Shown in pieces: positions 38,271-48,725 of a DNA stretch of 64,000 nt. The stretch spans positions 38,540-102,539 of the forward strand of contig NZ_WJWY01000001.1 in NCBI RefSeq assembly GCF_010367435.1. The letters run 5' to 3'. The notes under the pieces are model-generated. The model was given only the letters and a program-made list of their open reading frames with translations, did not search any database and was not told the origin of the DNA. Within the stretch, counting starts at the first letter, position 1, and every line of letters begins with the position of its first letter. The stretch is from Fusobacterium sp. IOR10 (GTDB taxonomy: Bacteria; Fusobacteriota; Fusobacteriia; Fusobacteriales; Fusobacteriaceae). The position numbers and the translations under genes are program-made.

Positions 38271-39050
38271 TTAAGCTATAAATAAAGTTGTTTCTACAGA
38301 TTCCATAATTTTAATTCCTATCTTTTTAGTTATTTTCTCAAATAGATAAGAACTACTTAAATTTCCCATTATTAATATATCTGATTTATTACATTCTTCC
38401 ATAAATAAATCAATATCTTCTTTTTTAAATAATTTTGAATTTAATTTTAGATTTTTATTTAGAATAAAAGATTCTAAATAATTTTCTTCCTCTTCAGATG
38501 AATCTTCTGTTAATTTTAGTGAATCAATTTCCTTAATGTCATTAAATATATTTGAAAATCTTTGAAAACTTTTATTTACTTTAGTTCCATCATCATTTGC
38601 AATAGCTATTTTTTCTAATTTTAACGGTTTATCCCTAACAACTATAATTGGTTTGAAAAATTTCTTCATAAGAATTATTAAATCCTCTGTGAATTTTTCT
38701 TCTTTCTCTATAAGTAACATATCTGATTTTTTAAGCTCTTGTATTACTACTTCAGGAGTTATACCATACTTAATTTCCAACTCACTGTTAATTCCACGAT
38801 CTTTTAATAATTTTTGAATTTTTATTATTTCTTCATCTTCATATTTTGTCCACTCTTTGTTTATATCTGCTATCATAGGTTCTAACATTATTCCATCAAT
38901 AGCATTTGGTAAAAACTCTTTTTTTCTAACATCTCTTACATGAATAGGCCTTATTTCAAAATTCAAATTATCTCTTAAATATATTGCGCTTTCAATAAGA
39001 TTTTCTCTATTATATCCATTCCCCAATACCAAAAGAACATTTTTTTTCAT
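38271..39050 (-). CDS. Universal-stress-like (HUP-fold) protein, unrecognised subfamily
   Basis: 259 residues. The order strand-nucleotide loop-helix is seen twice: VLLVLGNGYNRENLIESA at the start and LEKIAIANDDGTKVNKSF near residue 145. The final segment, SDILIMGNLSSSYLFEKITKKI..VETTLFIA, resembles the end of UspA domains. I infer a tandem or degenerate USP protein. The nucleotide-binding GxxGxS motif is incomplete. Between gyrA and the phosphodiesterase; role unknown. Confidence 0.6.
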   Translation of the reverse strand: MKKNVLLVLGNGYNRENLIESAIYLRDNLNFEIRPIHVRDVRKKEFLPNAIDGIMLEPMIADINKEWTKYEDEEIIKIQKLLKDRGINSELEIKYGITPEVVIQELKKSDMLLIEKEEKFTEDLIILMKKFFKPIIVVRDKPLKLEKIAIANDDGTKVNKSFQRFSNIFNDIKEIDSLKLTEDSSEEEENYLESFILNKNLKLNSKLFKKEDIDLFMEECNKSDILIMGNLSSSYLFEKITKKIGIKIMESVETTLFIA

Positions 39051-39081
39051 AAATTTCCCTCCATATATAGCTTTTATTTAA

Positions 39082-41637
39082 TTAGTTTTCATCTTCTTCA
39101 TTTTCAAATGTTTTAAATAAATCTTCTTCAACTGGAGTTTCTTTACTTTTTAAAGTTGAATTAGATATTCCCTTATCTTGCATTTCTTCTTCTAATAATT
39201 TTTCTTCGTCTTTTTCATTTTTAACCTTTGCAATAGCAACTAATTTTTCATTTTCTGAAGTCCTAATTATCTTCACTCCCATAGCTGTTCTTCCATATAT
39301 AGAAACTGTTTCAACAGGAGTTCTCAATACAACACCTAAAGATGTTATTGCCATTAACTCTTCTTCTGGTCTAACTGGTTTTACTTCAACTATATTACCT
39401 GTTTTTTCATTACATTTTAGATTAATAACCCCTTTTCCAGCTCTCCCTTGAAGAGGATATTCATTAATTCTAGTTCTTTTACCGTATCCATTTTCTGTTA
39501 CTGTTAAAATATTTTCTTCTTCAGTATCTTTTATTAACAAAGCTGATACAACATTATCATCTTTTCTTAAAGTTATTCCTTTTACTCCTGTTGTATTTCT
39601 TTTTAAACTTCTAATTTCTTTTGTAGCCATTCTTATTGCATACCCTTTTTTAGTTGAAATAAATAATTGATCTTCTAAGTCACTTATAACTCCAACATAA
39701 ATAAGATCATCATCATCTCTTAATTTAATTGCTATTATTCCTGAACTATTAATGTTTTTAAATTCCAATAAATTTGTTTTTTTAACAGTTCCATCTTTAG
39801 TAACAAACATAATTTCTTTTTCGTCTGTAAACTCTTTAATTTTTATTGTAAATCTAATTTTTTCATTTTCTTGAAGTTTTATAATGTTTTCTATTAATTT
39901 TCCTCTTGATTGCCTAGAAGTTTCTGGGATTTGATAAGCTTTTATATTAAAAACTCTTCCTCTATCTGTAAATAACATCATAGAATCTAAATTTGACATG
40001 ATATCCATATCTTGGACAAAATCATCTTCCACTGTGTTTTGAGTTGAAACTCCTTTTCCTCCACGTTTTTGAGATCTATATGTATCTAGCCCTATTCTTT
40101 TAACATATCCTCTGTTTGTGATAGTTATTAAGACTTTTTCATCCTTTATTAAATCTTCTATATTAATATCTGATTTTTCATCTTGAATGCTTGATCTTCT
40201 TTCGTCATTATAATTTTCTTTTAATTCTTTTAATTCTTTTTTCATTATTTCATATACTTCCACTTCATCAGCTAATATTAATTTAAATTCTTTTATCTTC
40301 TTTTCTAATTCTGCAAATTCATTTTCAATTTTTTCTCTTTCTAAACCAGTTAACCTTTGAAGTTTCATATCCATAATAGCCTTTGCTTGAACTTCTGAAA
40401 AGGCATATTTTTCTATTAAAACTTCTTTAGCGGTGCTTCCATCTGGGGAAGCTCTTATTAATTCTATTATTCTATCAATGTTTTCCAAAGCTATTCTAAA
40501 TCCTTGTAATACATGATCTCTTTTTTCAGCTTTTTCCAATTCAAATTTAATTCTTCTTGTAATAACTTCAAATCTATGTTTTATATACTCATTTAATACT
40601 TCTTTTAAAGTTAGAACTCTAGGAACATTATTTACCAAAGCTAACATTATAACTCCAAAAGTATTTTGAAGTTCTGTATATTTATATAATTTATTTAATA
40701 TAATTTCTGGTTCTTCATTTTTTTTCAATTCAATAACTACTCTTATTCCGTCTCTATCTGACTCATCTCTTAAATCAGATATACCAATTATTTTTTTCTC
40801 TCTAACTAGTCTTGCTATTTTTTCTATAAGATTAGCTTTATTAACTTGAAAAGGAATTTCTTTAATAATTATAGAAGCTTTCCCTGATTTTCCATTTCCT
40901 TCTTCTATTTCAACTCTTCCTCTTACTCTTATTTTACCTCTTCCAGTTGTATATGCATCAATAATTCCTCTTCTTCCATTTATTATTGCTCCTGTTGGAA
41001 AATCTGGCCCTGGAATATAATCCATCAACTCTAAAGACGTTATTTCTTTATTTTCTATTACAGCTAATATCCCATCAACTAATTCTCCTAAATTATGAGG
41101 AGGAATGTTAGTTGCCATTCCAACAGCTATCCCTGTAGCTCCATTTAATAATAAATTTGGTAATTTAGCTGGTAAAACTGTTGGCTCATCCAATGAATCA
41201 TCAAAGTTTTTTCTGTAATCAATAGTGTTTTTATCAATATCTGCTAATAATTCACTTGTTATTTTAGACATTCTTGCTTCTGTATATCTCATTGCTGCAG
41301 CTGAATCTCCATCTATTGATCCAAAATTTCCATGCCCATTTATTAATTCATATCTATAATTAAAATCTTGTGCCATTCTAACCATTGTTCCATAAACTGC
41401 AGTATCCCCATGAGGGTGATACTTACCTAGAACTTCCCCAACTATTCTAGCTGATTTTTTATAGGCTTTATCATAGGTCATTCCCATTTCATTCATTGCA
41501 AATAGAATTCTTCTATGAACTGGCTTCATCCCGTCTCTTACATCAGGTAAAGCTCTACTAACTATTACACTCATAGAATAATCTAAATAAGATTCCTTCA
41601 TTTCATCTTCAACATATCTATTTATAATATTAGACAT
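39082..41637 (-). CDS. gyrA: DNA gyrase subunit A
   Basis: 851 residues. Catalytic Tyr118 in [10 protein letters not shown]; the quinolone-determining region has T79 and G83, where Escherichia coli has S83 and D87. The GyrA box QKRGGKGV marks a true gyrase capable of negative supercoiling, followed by six beta-propeller repeats and a variable acidic tail. Directly after gyrB. Confidence 0.97.
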   Translation of the reverse strand: MSNIINRYVEDEMKESYLDYSMSVIVSRALPDVRDGMKPVHRRILFAMNEMGMTYDKAYKKSARIVGEVLGKYHPHGDTAVYGTMVRMAQDFNYRYELINGHGNFGSIDGDSAAAMRYTEARMSKITSELLADIDKNTIDYRKNFDDSLDEPTVLPAKLPNLLLNGATGIAVGMATNIPPHNLGELVDGILAVIENKEITSLELMDYIPGPDFPTGAIINGRRGIIDAYTTGRGKIRVRGRVEIEEGNGKSGKASIIIKEIPFQVNKANLIEKIARLVREKKIIGISDLRDESDRDGIRVVIELKKNEEPEIILNKLYKYTELQNTFGVIMLALVNNVPRVLTLKEVLNEYIKHRFEVITRRIKFELEKAEKRDHVLQGFRIALENIDRIIELIRASPDGSTAKEVLIEKYAFSEVQAKAIMDMKLQRLTGLEREKIENEFAELEKKIKEFKLILADEVEVYEIMKKELKELKENYNDERRSSIQDEKSDINIEDLIKDEKVLITITNRGYVKRIGLDTYRSQKRGGKGVSTQNTVEDDFVQDMDIMSNLDSMMLFTDRGRVFNIKAYQIPETSRQSRGKLIENIIKLQENEKIRFTIKIKEFTDEKEIMFVTKDGTVKKTNLLEFKNINSSGIIAIKLRDDDDLIYVGVISDLEDQLFISTKKGYAIRMATKEIRSLKRNTTGVKGITLRKDDNVVSALLIKDTEEENILTVTENGYGKRTRINEYPLQGRAGKGVINLKCNEKTGNIVEVKPVRPEEELMAITSLGVVLRTPVETVSIYGRTAMGVKIIRTSENEKLVAIAKVKNEKDEEKLLEEEMQDKGISNSTLKSKETPVEEDLFKTFENEEDEN

Positions 41638-41666
41638 TATATTTTTCTCCTCTCCATATACAATTA

Positions 41667-43571
41667 CTAAATATCCAAATTCTTAACAAACTCTGCATGT
41701 TCCTCTATAAATTTTCTTCTTGGTTCTACTTTGTCTCCCATTAATTTATCAAAAATTGCATCTGCTTCAACAGCATCGTCAACTTGAACTTGATAAAAAG
41801 TTCTTGAATCTGGATCCATTGTAGTTTCCCATAATTGTTCTGGGTTCATTTCTCCTAATCCTTTGTATCTTTGTAATGTATATCTTTTTCCTTCACTATC
41901 TAATTTTGTTTGGGCTTCTTTTAATTGTTTATCACTGTAAACATAAGTAGCTGACTTTCCAACTGAAATCTTATATAATGGTGGTTGAGCTATATAAATA
42001 TTTCCATTATGTAAAAGTTCTACCATATATCTGTAGAAAAATGTAAGTAATAAAGTTCTTATATGAGCTCCATCAACGTCAGCATCTGTCATTAATACTA
42101 TTTTTCCATATCTTAATTTCTCTTGATTAAAGTTTTCTCCAAATCCTGCTCCAAAAGCAGTGATCATAGCTCTCACTTCTGTATTTTCTAAGGCTCTATG
42201 AAGACCGGCTTTTTCAACATTTAGTATCTTTCCTCTTAAAGGTAAGATTGCTTGAAATCGTCTATCTCTTCCTTGTTTAGCAGATCCTCCAGCAGAATCT
42301 CCTTCCACTATATATACTTCACATTCATCTGGATTTTTAGATGAACAATCTGATAATTTTCCTGGTAAAGAACCAACTTCTAAGGCTGATTTTCTTAAAA
42401 CTAATTCTCTTGCTTTTTGAGCTGCTTCCCTTGCTCTTTTTGAATTTAAAACCTTCTCAACTATTATTTTTGTATCTGAAGGATTATCTTCTAAAAACAT
42501 TCTCAATTGAGTTCCAACAATGTTTGAAACTATACCTGTTACTTCTGAATTTCCAAGTTTTGTCTTTGTTTGACCTTCAAATTGAGGTTGAGCTATTTTT
42601 ATAGATATAATTGCTGTTAAACCTTCTCTTATATCTGTTCCTTGTAATTTTCCATCTCTATCTTTTATAAATCCTTGGGATTTTCCTACATCATTTATTA
42701 CTCTAGTTAAAGCTGTTTTTAATCCACTAACATGAGTTCCACCTTCATGAGTATGTATATTATTGACAAAAGAGTATATTTTTTCCCTTTGATTAGTATT
42801 GTATAAAATTGCAGTTTCAACTATTATATTGTCTGCTTCTCCTGACATATAAACAGGTTCCTTTATAAGTTTAACTGAATCTTGTTCTAATTCCTTTATA
42901 TAATCTATAATACCCCCTTCAAAAATTAAATCTGAAGTTTTAATCGGATCTTTTCTTTTATCATTTAACTCTATAGCTAGTCCTTTATTTAAATATGCTA
43001 ATTCTTTAAATCTAACTTCTAATATTTCATAATTATAAATTAACGTTTCAAAGATTTCTGAATCTGCTTTAAAAGTAACCTTAGTTCCTGTTTCATTAGT
43101 TTCTCCTATTTGCTTTACATCTTCTTCTGGAACACCTCTATCATATTTTTGATACCAGATTTTTCCTTCTCTTTTTACTTCAACTTCTAACCATTCTGAA
43201 AGAGCATTAACTACTGAAACTCCAACTCCATGAAGTCCTCCAGAAACTTTATAATTATCATTTTCAAATTTCCCACCAGCATGTAAAACAGTTAAAACTA
43301 TTTCCATTGCTGATTTACCGTATTTAGGGTGAATTCCTGTTGGAATACCCCTTCCGTTATCAATAACCTCTATAATGTTGTTAGGAAGAATACTTATTTT
43401 AATTTTGTCACAAAATCCTGCTAAAGCCTCATCAATTGAATTGTCAATAATCTCCCAAACTAAATGATGAAGTCCTCTCTCTGAAGTTGCTCCTATATAC
43501 ATTCCAGGTCTTTTTCTTACTGCTTCTAACCCTTCTAGAACTGTAATGTCCTCTGCCTGATAATTACTCAT
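41667..43571 (-). CDS. gyrB: DNA gyrase subunit B
   Basis: 634 residues. GHKL ATPase ([36 protein letters not shown]), transducer, and TOPRIM with [15 protein letters not shown] and [12 protein letters not shown]. The start follows GAGGAAGA. Confidence 0.98.
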   Translation of the reverse strand: MSNYQAEDITVLEGLEAVRKRPGMYIGATSERGLHHLVWEIIDNSIDEALAGFCDKIKISILPNNIIEVIDNGRGIPTGIHPKYGKSAMEIVLTVLHAGGKFENDNYKVSGGLHGVGVSVVNALSEWLEVEVKREGKIWYQKYDRGVPEEDVKQIGETNETGTKVTFKADSEIFETLIYNYEILEVRFKELAYLNKGLAIELNDKRKDPIKTSDLIFEGGIIDYIKELEQDSVKLIKEPVYMSGEADNIIVETAILYNTNQREKIYSFVNNIHTHEGGTHVSGLKTALTRVINDVGKSQGFIKDRDGKLQGTDIREGLTAIISIKIAQPQFEGQTKTKLGNSEVTGIVSNIVGTQLRMFLEDNPSDTKIIVEKVLNSKRAREAAQKARELVLRKSALEVGSLPGKLSDCSSKNPDECEVYIVEGDSAGGSAKQGRDRRFQAILPLRGKILNVEKAGLHRALENTEVRAMITAFGAGFGENFNQEKLRYGKIVLMTDADVDGAHIRTLLLTFFYRYMVELLHNGNIYIAQPPLYKISVGKSATYVYSDKQLKEAQTKLDSEGKRYTLQRYKGLGEMNPEQLWETTMDPDSRTFYQVQVDDAVEADAIFDKLMGDKVEPRRKFIEEHAEFVKNLDI

Positions 43572-43588
43572 TTTCTATCTTCCTCCAT

Positions 43589-44131
43589 TTAATATTTATT
43601 CACAACTGTTCTATCTTTTATTCCCCTACATTTCGGGCATCGAAGATTCTTTCCTAAGAACAAATTTCCACATTGTACACATTTTTTATATCCATTTTCC
43701 AATAAAAAAAGTTCTCTTTCTTTGGATACTATAGATAATCTCTCTATCCTTTCTTCCAAGGAATAGTCGCTAAAATCCACACTGTCTATTTCATCTATTT
43801 TGAAACATCCCTTTGGTTTCTCAACTTCATTTAAAATTTTGTTATTTAAATTTATTTTCCCTAGTTTATAAACTATCTCTTGGATGTACTTGCCATTTAA
43901 TAACTTTTCAATATTTTTTAAATATATTCCTTTCTTCATTGTCATAAAATGTAAATTAGCAGAACCTTCAACCTTAACAAATAATTTTTGATCTTTTATT
44001 TTTATTACTTCTGATTTTTTATCTAGATTTCCAACAATATCTTTCCAATAGGCTTTTACAAAGGCTTCTCTTAGGGATTCACTTTTTTTTATCCCATCAT
44101 TTATCATGTCTCCAACGCTAATTATTTTCAC
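43589..44131 (-). CDS. DUF721 (DciA-like) protein with C-terminal zinc ribbon
   Basis: 180 residues from GTG 44131, which follows GGAG by 9 bp and overlaps recF by 14 nt. The N-terminal 90 residues (LREAFVKAYWKDIVG..KIKDQKLFVKVEGSANLHFM) match the DUF721 domain of the helicase-loader DciA. A C-terminal CVQC-x10-CPKC ribbon is fused. DciA genes often sit between recF and gyrB, as here; function as a replicative helicase loader is inferred. Confidence 0.8.
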   Translation of the reverse strand: MKIISVGDMINDGIKKSESLREAFVKAYWKDIVGNLDKKSEVIKIKDQKLFVKVEGSANLHFMTMKKGIYLKNIEKLLNGKYIQEIVYKLGKINLNNKILNEVEKPKGCFKIDEIDSVDFSDYSLEERIERLSIVSKERELFLLENGYKKCVQCGNLFLGKNLRCPKCRGIKDRTVVNKY

Positions 44132-45209
44132 AATAAATCTCTCCTTCACATACATTGAAATCTTTTGAATTTATTTTAAACTTCTCTGTGGAAGTGATCA
44201 TAACTTGTATATTTCTTTTAATTAAAAAATCTATTATATTTTTCTTTCTTGTTTTATCAAAGTAAGATGATAAATCATCTATTATAAAAATTGGATTTTC
44301 TCTTTTTTCCTTTAAAACCATATCTAATTCTGCCAACTTTAAAGAAAAAACTATTGATTTTTTTTCCCCTTGAGAAGAATAGGATTTAGCTTCTTTTTCA
44401 TTCAAAAAAAATATAAAATCATCTTTTTGAGGTCCTGCTAAAGAGTATCCATATTTTAGTTCTCTAATATTATTTTTTGCTATATAATTTCTAAATTTTT
44501 CTTGTATCTCATTTAAACTAAGCTTTTTAATGTCACCTAAAAATGAAGAATATGACAAATATAATTCTTTTTTATTATCAAAGAGTTTTCTGTAATTTAA
44601 ATTTAATAAAATTGATATGTTTTTAACATATTCCGTTCTTTTTTGAAGAATTAATGATCCATATTTTATAAATTCCTCTTGATATATAAGGAACATCTCG
44701 TTTTTAGTGTCCTTAGCTTTTAAATACTTGTTTCTTATTTTTAATAATTTATTATATTTCCTTATATTATAAAAATATGTTTCATTACTCTGAGATATTT
44801 CTCCATTAAAAAACCTTCTTCTAACAGAAGGAGATCCCATTATGAGTTCTATATCTTCAGGAATAAATGAAACAACATTAACTTTTCCATAATATTCCTC
44901 ATAAGAAACATTTTTTTTATTGAATACATATTCTTTTTTATCCAAATTAAATTTTATAGATAGACTTTTGTTGCTTAATTTATCAACATACTCCATGTAA
45001 CAGCCTGATTTTTTTTTATTATATTTTATTAATTCACTATATTTAGAAGTTCTGAAACTTTTCCCTGTAGCACTAAAATATATAGCCTCTACTATTGAAG
45101 TTTTCCCTTGTCCATTTTTCCCTATAAATAAATTTATTTCTGGTGATAGCTTTATGCTTTTATCTTTTAAATTTCTAAAATTAATATAATTTATTTCCAA
45201 AATTTTCAA
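44118..45209 (-). CDS. recF: DNA replication and repair protein RecF
   Basis: 363 residues. Walker A GKNGQGKTS at 30-38, ABC-type signature (YSSQGEKKSIVFSLKLAEL) and Walker B (IFIIDDLSSYFD). Loads RecA at gaps. Between yaaA and the DUF721 gene. Confidence 0.97.
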   Translation of the reverse strand: MKILEINYINFRNLKDKSIKLSPEINLFIGKNGQGKTSIVEAIYFSATGKSFRTSKYSELIKYNKKKSGCYMEYVDKLSNKSLSIKFNLDKKEYVFNKKNVSYEEYYGKVNVVSFIPEDIELIMGSPSVRRRFFNGEISQSNETYFYNIRKYNKLLKIRNKYLKAKDTKNEMFLIYQEEFIKYGSLILQKRTEYVKNISILLNLNYRKLFDNKKELYLSYSSFLGDIKKLSLNEIQEKFRNYIAKNNIRELKYGYSLAGPQKDDFIFFLNEKEAKSYSSQGEKKSIVFSLKLAELDMVLKEKRENPIFIIDDLSSYFDKTRKKNIIDFLIKRNIQVMITSTEKFKINSKDFNVCEGEIYCENN

Positions 45210-45229
45210 AACTTCACCTCTACAAATTT

Positions 45230-45436
45230 CTATTCCACAACATACTCTTTTCCAAAAACTAAAACAATATTTCCTGGATATAATTTCTTTCCTCTTCTTT
45301 TTTCTAATTCACCATCTACTAATACTTCACCATCTAAAATTATATCTTTAGCCATTACTCCATTTTCTGCAATTCCAGTCCATTTTAAAAATTGATCTAA
45401 TTTTATAAACTCTGTATTTATTTTTATTTTTCCCAT
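45230..45436 (-). CDS. yaaA: S4-domain RNA-binding protein YaaA
   Basis: 68 residues from ATG 45436 (AGGAG just upstream). S4 fold: FIKLDQFLKWTGIAENGVMAK and GEVLVDGELEKRRGKKLYPG. Typically lies between dnaN and recF near the replication origin; here dnaA and dnaN are absent from the window. Confidence 0.9.
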   Translation of the reverse strand: MGKIKINTEFIKLDQFLKWTGIAENGVMAKDIILDGEVLVDGELEKRRGKKLYPGNIVLVFGKEYVVE

Positions 45437-45481
45437 GTTTTTCTCCTCTTTTTTAAACAACAAACGCATATCATACTTTAT

Positions 45482-45510
45482 ATTTTAACATATTTTAAGC
45501 TGTCTGTCAC
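45482..45510 (-). promoter_or_regulatory. Likely promoter of yaaA-recF-gyrBA
   Basis: Minus strand GTGACA (45505-45510), 17-bp spacer, TAAAAT (45482-45487). About 45 bp before yaaA, with no other gene start in between. Confidence 0.6.
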
Positions 45511-45590
45511 TTTTCTTTAAAACAAAAAAAATGCTCAATAATCAATGTTTTTCTCTTTTTAATTTATAACAAATTCCTTTAAAGTTTAAA

Positions 45591-45635
45591 TTAAAAGAAA
45601 GAATTATCCCCTAAACTAATAATTCTTTCTTTTAA
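45591..45635 (-). terminator. Terminator after birA
   Basis: Perfect 17-bp stem (45591-45607 with 45619-45635), 11-nt loop, directly after the birA stop. It is AT-rich and the T tail is interrupted. Confidence 0.75.
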
Positions 45636-45638
45636 TTT

Positions 45639-46346
45639 TTAAAATCCTTTAATGTGAATTTCTCCTATGGAAAAACTTCTTCTTTCACCTTTAATTTCAA
45701 CTAAAAATTCACCTTTTTTAGAAATACTCTGTCCTATTCCTTCTTCTTTTTTATTTCTTAAATCTATAACTATGCTCTTTCCAAACAAATAATTTTTTGA
45801 ATTTAAATAATTTAATATCTCATACCAACTTCCACTAAAGTAATAATTTAAATTATTTTTAAAATCTTCTATAACGTTAAAAATAAGTTCTTCTTTATTA
45901 TAATCTTTATTGGTTATCTCTTTTAATGAAATTCCTTTTTTCCTAAATTCTTCAGTTATAGAATTATTTAAATTTATTCCTATACCAATTATGTAAAAGT
46001 CTTCTCTTTTTTCTACTAATATCCCACTTAATTTCTTATCTAACACATAAATGTCATTTGTCCATTTAAATTTAAAATCCAGCCCTTCTAATTTTTCAAA
46101 TGTCTTTAGAAGGGAATAACCTACTACTAAAGGTAATCTTGAATACTCTTCTCTAGAAATATTAGGATTTTCTTTCAACAGGAAACTAAAATATGCTCCT
46201 CCAATTTCAGAAGACCATTTATTACCACTTCTTCCTCTTCCTAGTGTCTGCTTATCAGCTATTGCCACATCATAATTGTTTTTTGTTTCTAAATTTTTTA
46301 AAAAAGTATTAGTTGAGTCTAGCTCTTCAAATCTATATATTTTCAT
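45639..46346 (-). CDS. birA: Biotin--protein ligase (monofunctional BirA)
   Basis: 235 residues from ATG 46346. GRGRSGNKWSSEIGGAYFS is the biotinyl-AMP site and KWTNDIYVLDKKLSGILVE the catalytic Lys region. The N-terminal helix-turn-helix of bifunctional BirA is missing, so it is probably not a repressor. Confidence 0.93.
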   Translation of the reverse strand: MKIYRFEELDSTNTFLKNLETKNNYDVAIADKQTLGRGRSGNKWSSEIGGAYFSFLLKENPNISREEYSRLPLVVGYSLLKTFEKLEGLDFKFKWTNDIYVLDKKLSGILVEKREDFYIIGIGINLNNSITEEFRKKGISLKEITNKDYNKEELIFNVIEDFKNNLNYYFSGSWYEILNYLNSKNYLFGKSIVIDLRNKKEEGIGQSISKKGEFLVEIKGERRSFSIGEIHIKGF

Positions 46347-46359
46347 ATTTTCTCCCAAA

Positions 46360-47637
46360 TTAATATCTGATTAATAAATAAATAGTAGCTACAACTAATG
46401 TTTGTAAAGATATTGATGCCCCAAATTTAAAGAACTTTACAAAATCTATTTTACAACTTGCTTTTTTAGCCGCTCCAACAGCAACCACATTAGTAGCTGA
46501 ACCTAAAATAGTTAAATTTCCACCTAAACAAGATCCAAAAGACAAAGCCCACCAAAGAGCTTTTACATGAACTTCATTTTGAAAAGCTGGTTCCATAACT
46601 GCTATTATTTTAGACACAGTTGCTGCGTTGGCTACATTTCCTATAATTGAAGTAAATCCAGCTGAAACCCAAGTTATTAAAATTAAAGCTAAATTAAACT
46701 TTCCTTCAGTGACTCTAACTATTTTATTTCCTATAAAGCTAATTACATTTAAATGCTCTATACCTGTTACCATCATAAATAAACCTATGAAAAAGAATAA
46801 TGTTTCCCATTCCACATTAACTAAAACTTCCTTTGGTTCTTTTTTTGTTGCAACAACTAGTATTATAGCTCCAGATAATGAGATAATAGCTAATCCTTTA
46901 TTCACAAAATTATTTAAAATAAAGCCTGTTATAATAAGTAAAAATATAACTAATGCTATTCTTAGAACTCTTTTATCTTTCAAAGAACGACTAGGATCTA
47001 ATTCCATTATTCTTGCCTTTAATTCTCTTGAAACTTCCATTTTTTTACAGTAAAAAAAGTAAACGTTCAAAAGTAAGATAACCATAGCTATAACTGCCAT
47101 AGGTGAAGTATTAACTATAAACTCATTAAATCCTATTTTCCCTTCATGACCTATAATTAGTTGAGTTGGATCACCTATTAAAGTTGCTACTCCTCCTATA
47201 TTTGCTGCCATTATTTCAGTCATAACAAATGGAAAAGGATCTAATCTTAACTCGTTTGCTAAAAGAATTGATACAGGAGCCATTAATAGTATAGTGGTAA
47301 CATTATCTAAAAATGCTGAACAAATAGCTGTAACAATAGATAACATTAATATCAATTTGAATGGCTCTCCCTTTGCCATTTGGGCTACTTTTATTGCAAA
47401 CCACTGGAAAACACCCGTCTCTGAAATAATGTGTACTACTATCATCATTCCTATTAACAAAAATAGTATTTCTAACCTTTCTGCTATTGATTCTAAAGCT
47501 TCTTCTTCATTCATTATACCAATTAAAGACATTAGCAATCCACCTAGCATTGTTGCCCAAGCTGATGGTATTTTTTCAGTTATTATAAAATAAAATGTTC
47601 CTACAAAAATAATTAATCCAGCTACTAAATAAAACAT
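46360..47637 (-). CDS. ArsB/NhaD-type ion transporter
   Basis: 425 residues, about 11-12 membrane segments. SAFLDNVTTILLMAPV and the paired NVANAATVSKIIAV and GGNLTILGSATNVVAVG are hallmarks of the ArsB/NhaD (ion transporter) superfamily. Members export arsenite or exchange Na+/H+; specificity is not decided. Downstream of the EIIA-CBS gene with 25 bp spacing, likely one transcript. Confidence 0.85.
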   Translation of the reverse strand: MFYLVAGLIIFVGTFYFIITEKIPSAWATMLGGLLMSLIGIMNEEEALESIAERLEILFLLIGMMIVVHIISETGVFQWFAIKVAQMAKGEPFKLILMLSIVTAICSAFLDNVTTILLMAPVSILLANELRLDPFPFVMTEIMAANIGGVATLIGDPTQLIIGHEGKIGFNEFIVNTSPMAVIAMVILLLNVYFFYCKKMEVSRELKARIMELDPSRSLKDKRVLRIALVIFLLIITGFILNNFVNKGLAIISLSGAIILVVATKKEPKEVLVNVEWETLFFFIGLFMMVTGIEHLNVISFIGNKIVRVTEGKFNLALILITWVSAGFTSIIGNVANAATVSKIIAVMEPAFQNEVHVKALWWALSFGSCLGGNLTILGSATNVVAVGAAKKASCKIDFVKFFKFGASISLQTLVVATIYLLIRY

Positions 47638-47662
47638 TGTTCCTCCTAAAATTTCTTCTAAA

Positions 47663-48592
47663 TTATATATGTAAAATTTTCTTTATTATGTCGTATCTTC
47701 TAATTACCCCACAATATTTTCCGTCTTCAACTACATAAATTCTTGTAATTCCTTTATTTATCATAATAAAACAAATTTCCATAATTGGAGCTTTTCTATC
47801 AATAATACATACTGATTCTTTTTTTCTATAGATATTTTCTATTAAAGCTGTTTTTTCATTAACTAAGTATTCTTCAAAAGGTTCCCCAATAGTTAAAAAA
47901 TTTAAGTCTGACATAACAGAATAATATTTAGGCATTCCAAATTCAATTAATTCTTTTTCTGTTATTTCTCCTAGAAAATTTCTATTTTTATCCACAACAG
48001 GTATTCCTGCAATTTTTTCTACAATCAATCTTTTTGCCACAAATTCCAATGTCATGTCTGGTGTTACTGGTACTATATTTGGACTTAAAACATCATCAGC
48101 TATAATTTTTTTTCCAATTTCAAGTTGAACACTGTCAATTAAGTTGAAAATTTCTTCTGAATCCTTAGAATTTTTTATTTTTTCCATAATTTCTGGATAT
48201 TTCACCACTAATTTAGTTATAGCACTCATTACTTTTAATATATTTTTATTTTTTAATATATCACAGACTATTAAAAAAACTACCTTTACTTCATCTTCTT
48301 CATTTAAGCCCTCTATTTGAACTTTTATAGGATTTTCTATTATCCCTATAGCTACAACAAAATCATTAAATTTTGACATTCTTGCATGGGGTATTGCTAT
48401 TCCTTTTCCAATTGCAGTTGAAATTTCTTTTTCTCTTTTAAAAACAGCTTCCTTAATTTCTTTTTCTTTTTCTGCTATTTTAGGATCTTTTTTAGACATC
48501 TCTCTAAGCATATTCTCTATAATTTCTTCCTGAGTATTTCCCTTTAGACCGTTAAAAATTAAATTTTTATCTAAATAACTTGAAAATTTCAT
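47663..48592 (-). CDS. PTS EIIA (nitrogen-type) domain fused to a CBS pair
   Basis: 309 residues. The EIIA domain spans 1-150 and keeps the phosphorylatable His69 in GKGIAIPHARM. Two CBS modules follow (about 165-225 and 250-309; IVPVTPDMTLEFVAKRL, GITRIYVVEDGKYCGVI). CBS pairs usually bind adenine nucleotides. A plausible reading is a regulator of the adjacent carrier that senses PTS and energy state. I see no membrane segment. Confidence 0.85.
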   Translation of the reverse strand: MKFSSYLDKNLIFNGLKGNTQEEIIENMLREMSKKDPKIAEKEKEIKEAVFKREKEISTAIGKGIAIPHARMSKFNDFVVAIGIIENPIKVQIEGLNEEDEVKVVFLIVCDILKNKNILKVMSAITKLVVKYPEIMEKIKNSKDSEEIFNLIDSVQLEIGKKIIADDVLSPNIVPVTPDMTLEFVAKRLIVEKIAGIPVVDKNRNFLGEITEKELIEFGMPKYYSVMSDLNFLTIGEPFEEYLVNEKTALIENIYRKKESVCIIDRKAPIMEICFIMINKGITRIYVVEDGKYCGVIRRYDIIKKILHI

Positions 48593-48663
48593 ATTATCCC
48601 TCTCCTTAGTATCTAAATATATTTACAAATTAAATTTATGATGATTCTTGGAAACTATTATAA

Positions 48664-48697
48664 TTTTAGAAGCTTTTACTATATACGTCTTCTAAAA
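48664..48697 (-). other. Second hairpin downstream of the DAK2-DegV gene
   Basis: Nine-bp stem TTTTAGAAG/CTTCTAAAA (48664-48672 with 48689-48697) with a 16-nt loop, no T tail. May back up the adjacent terminator or lie in the leader of the EIIA-CBS mRNA. Confidence 0.4.
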
Positions 48698-48701
48698 GAT
48701 A

Positions 48702-48724
48702 GAAGGACTCAAATTGAGTCCTTC
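48702..48724 (-). terminator. Terminator after the DAK2-DegV gene
   Basis: Eleven-bp stem GAAGGACTCAA/TTGAGTCCTTC (48702-48712 with 48714-48724), one base past the stop codon region, followed on the minus strand by TATCTTTT. Confidence 0.75.
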
Positions 48725-48725
48725 G

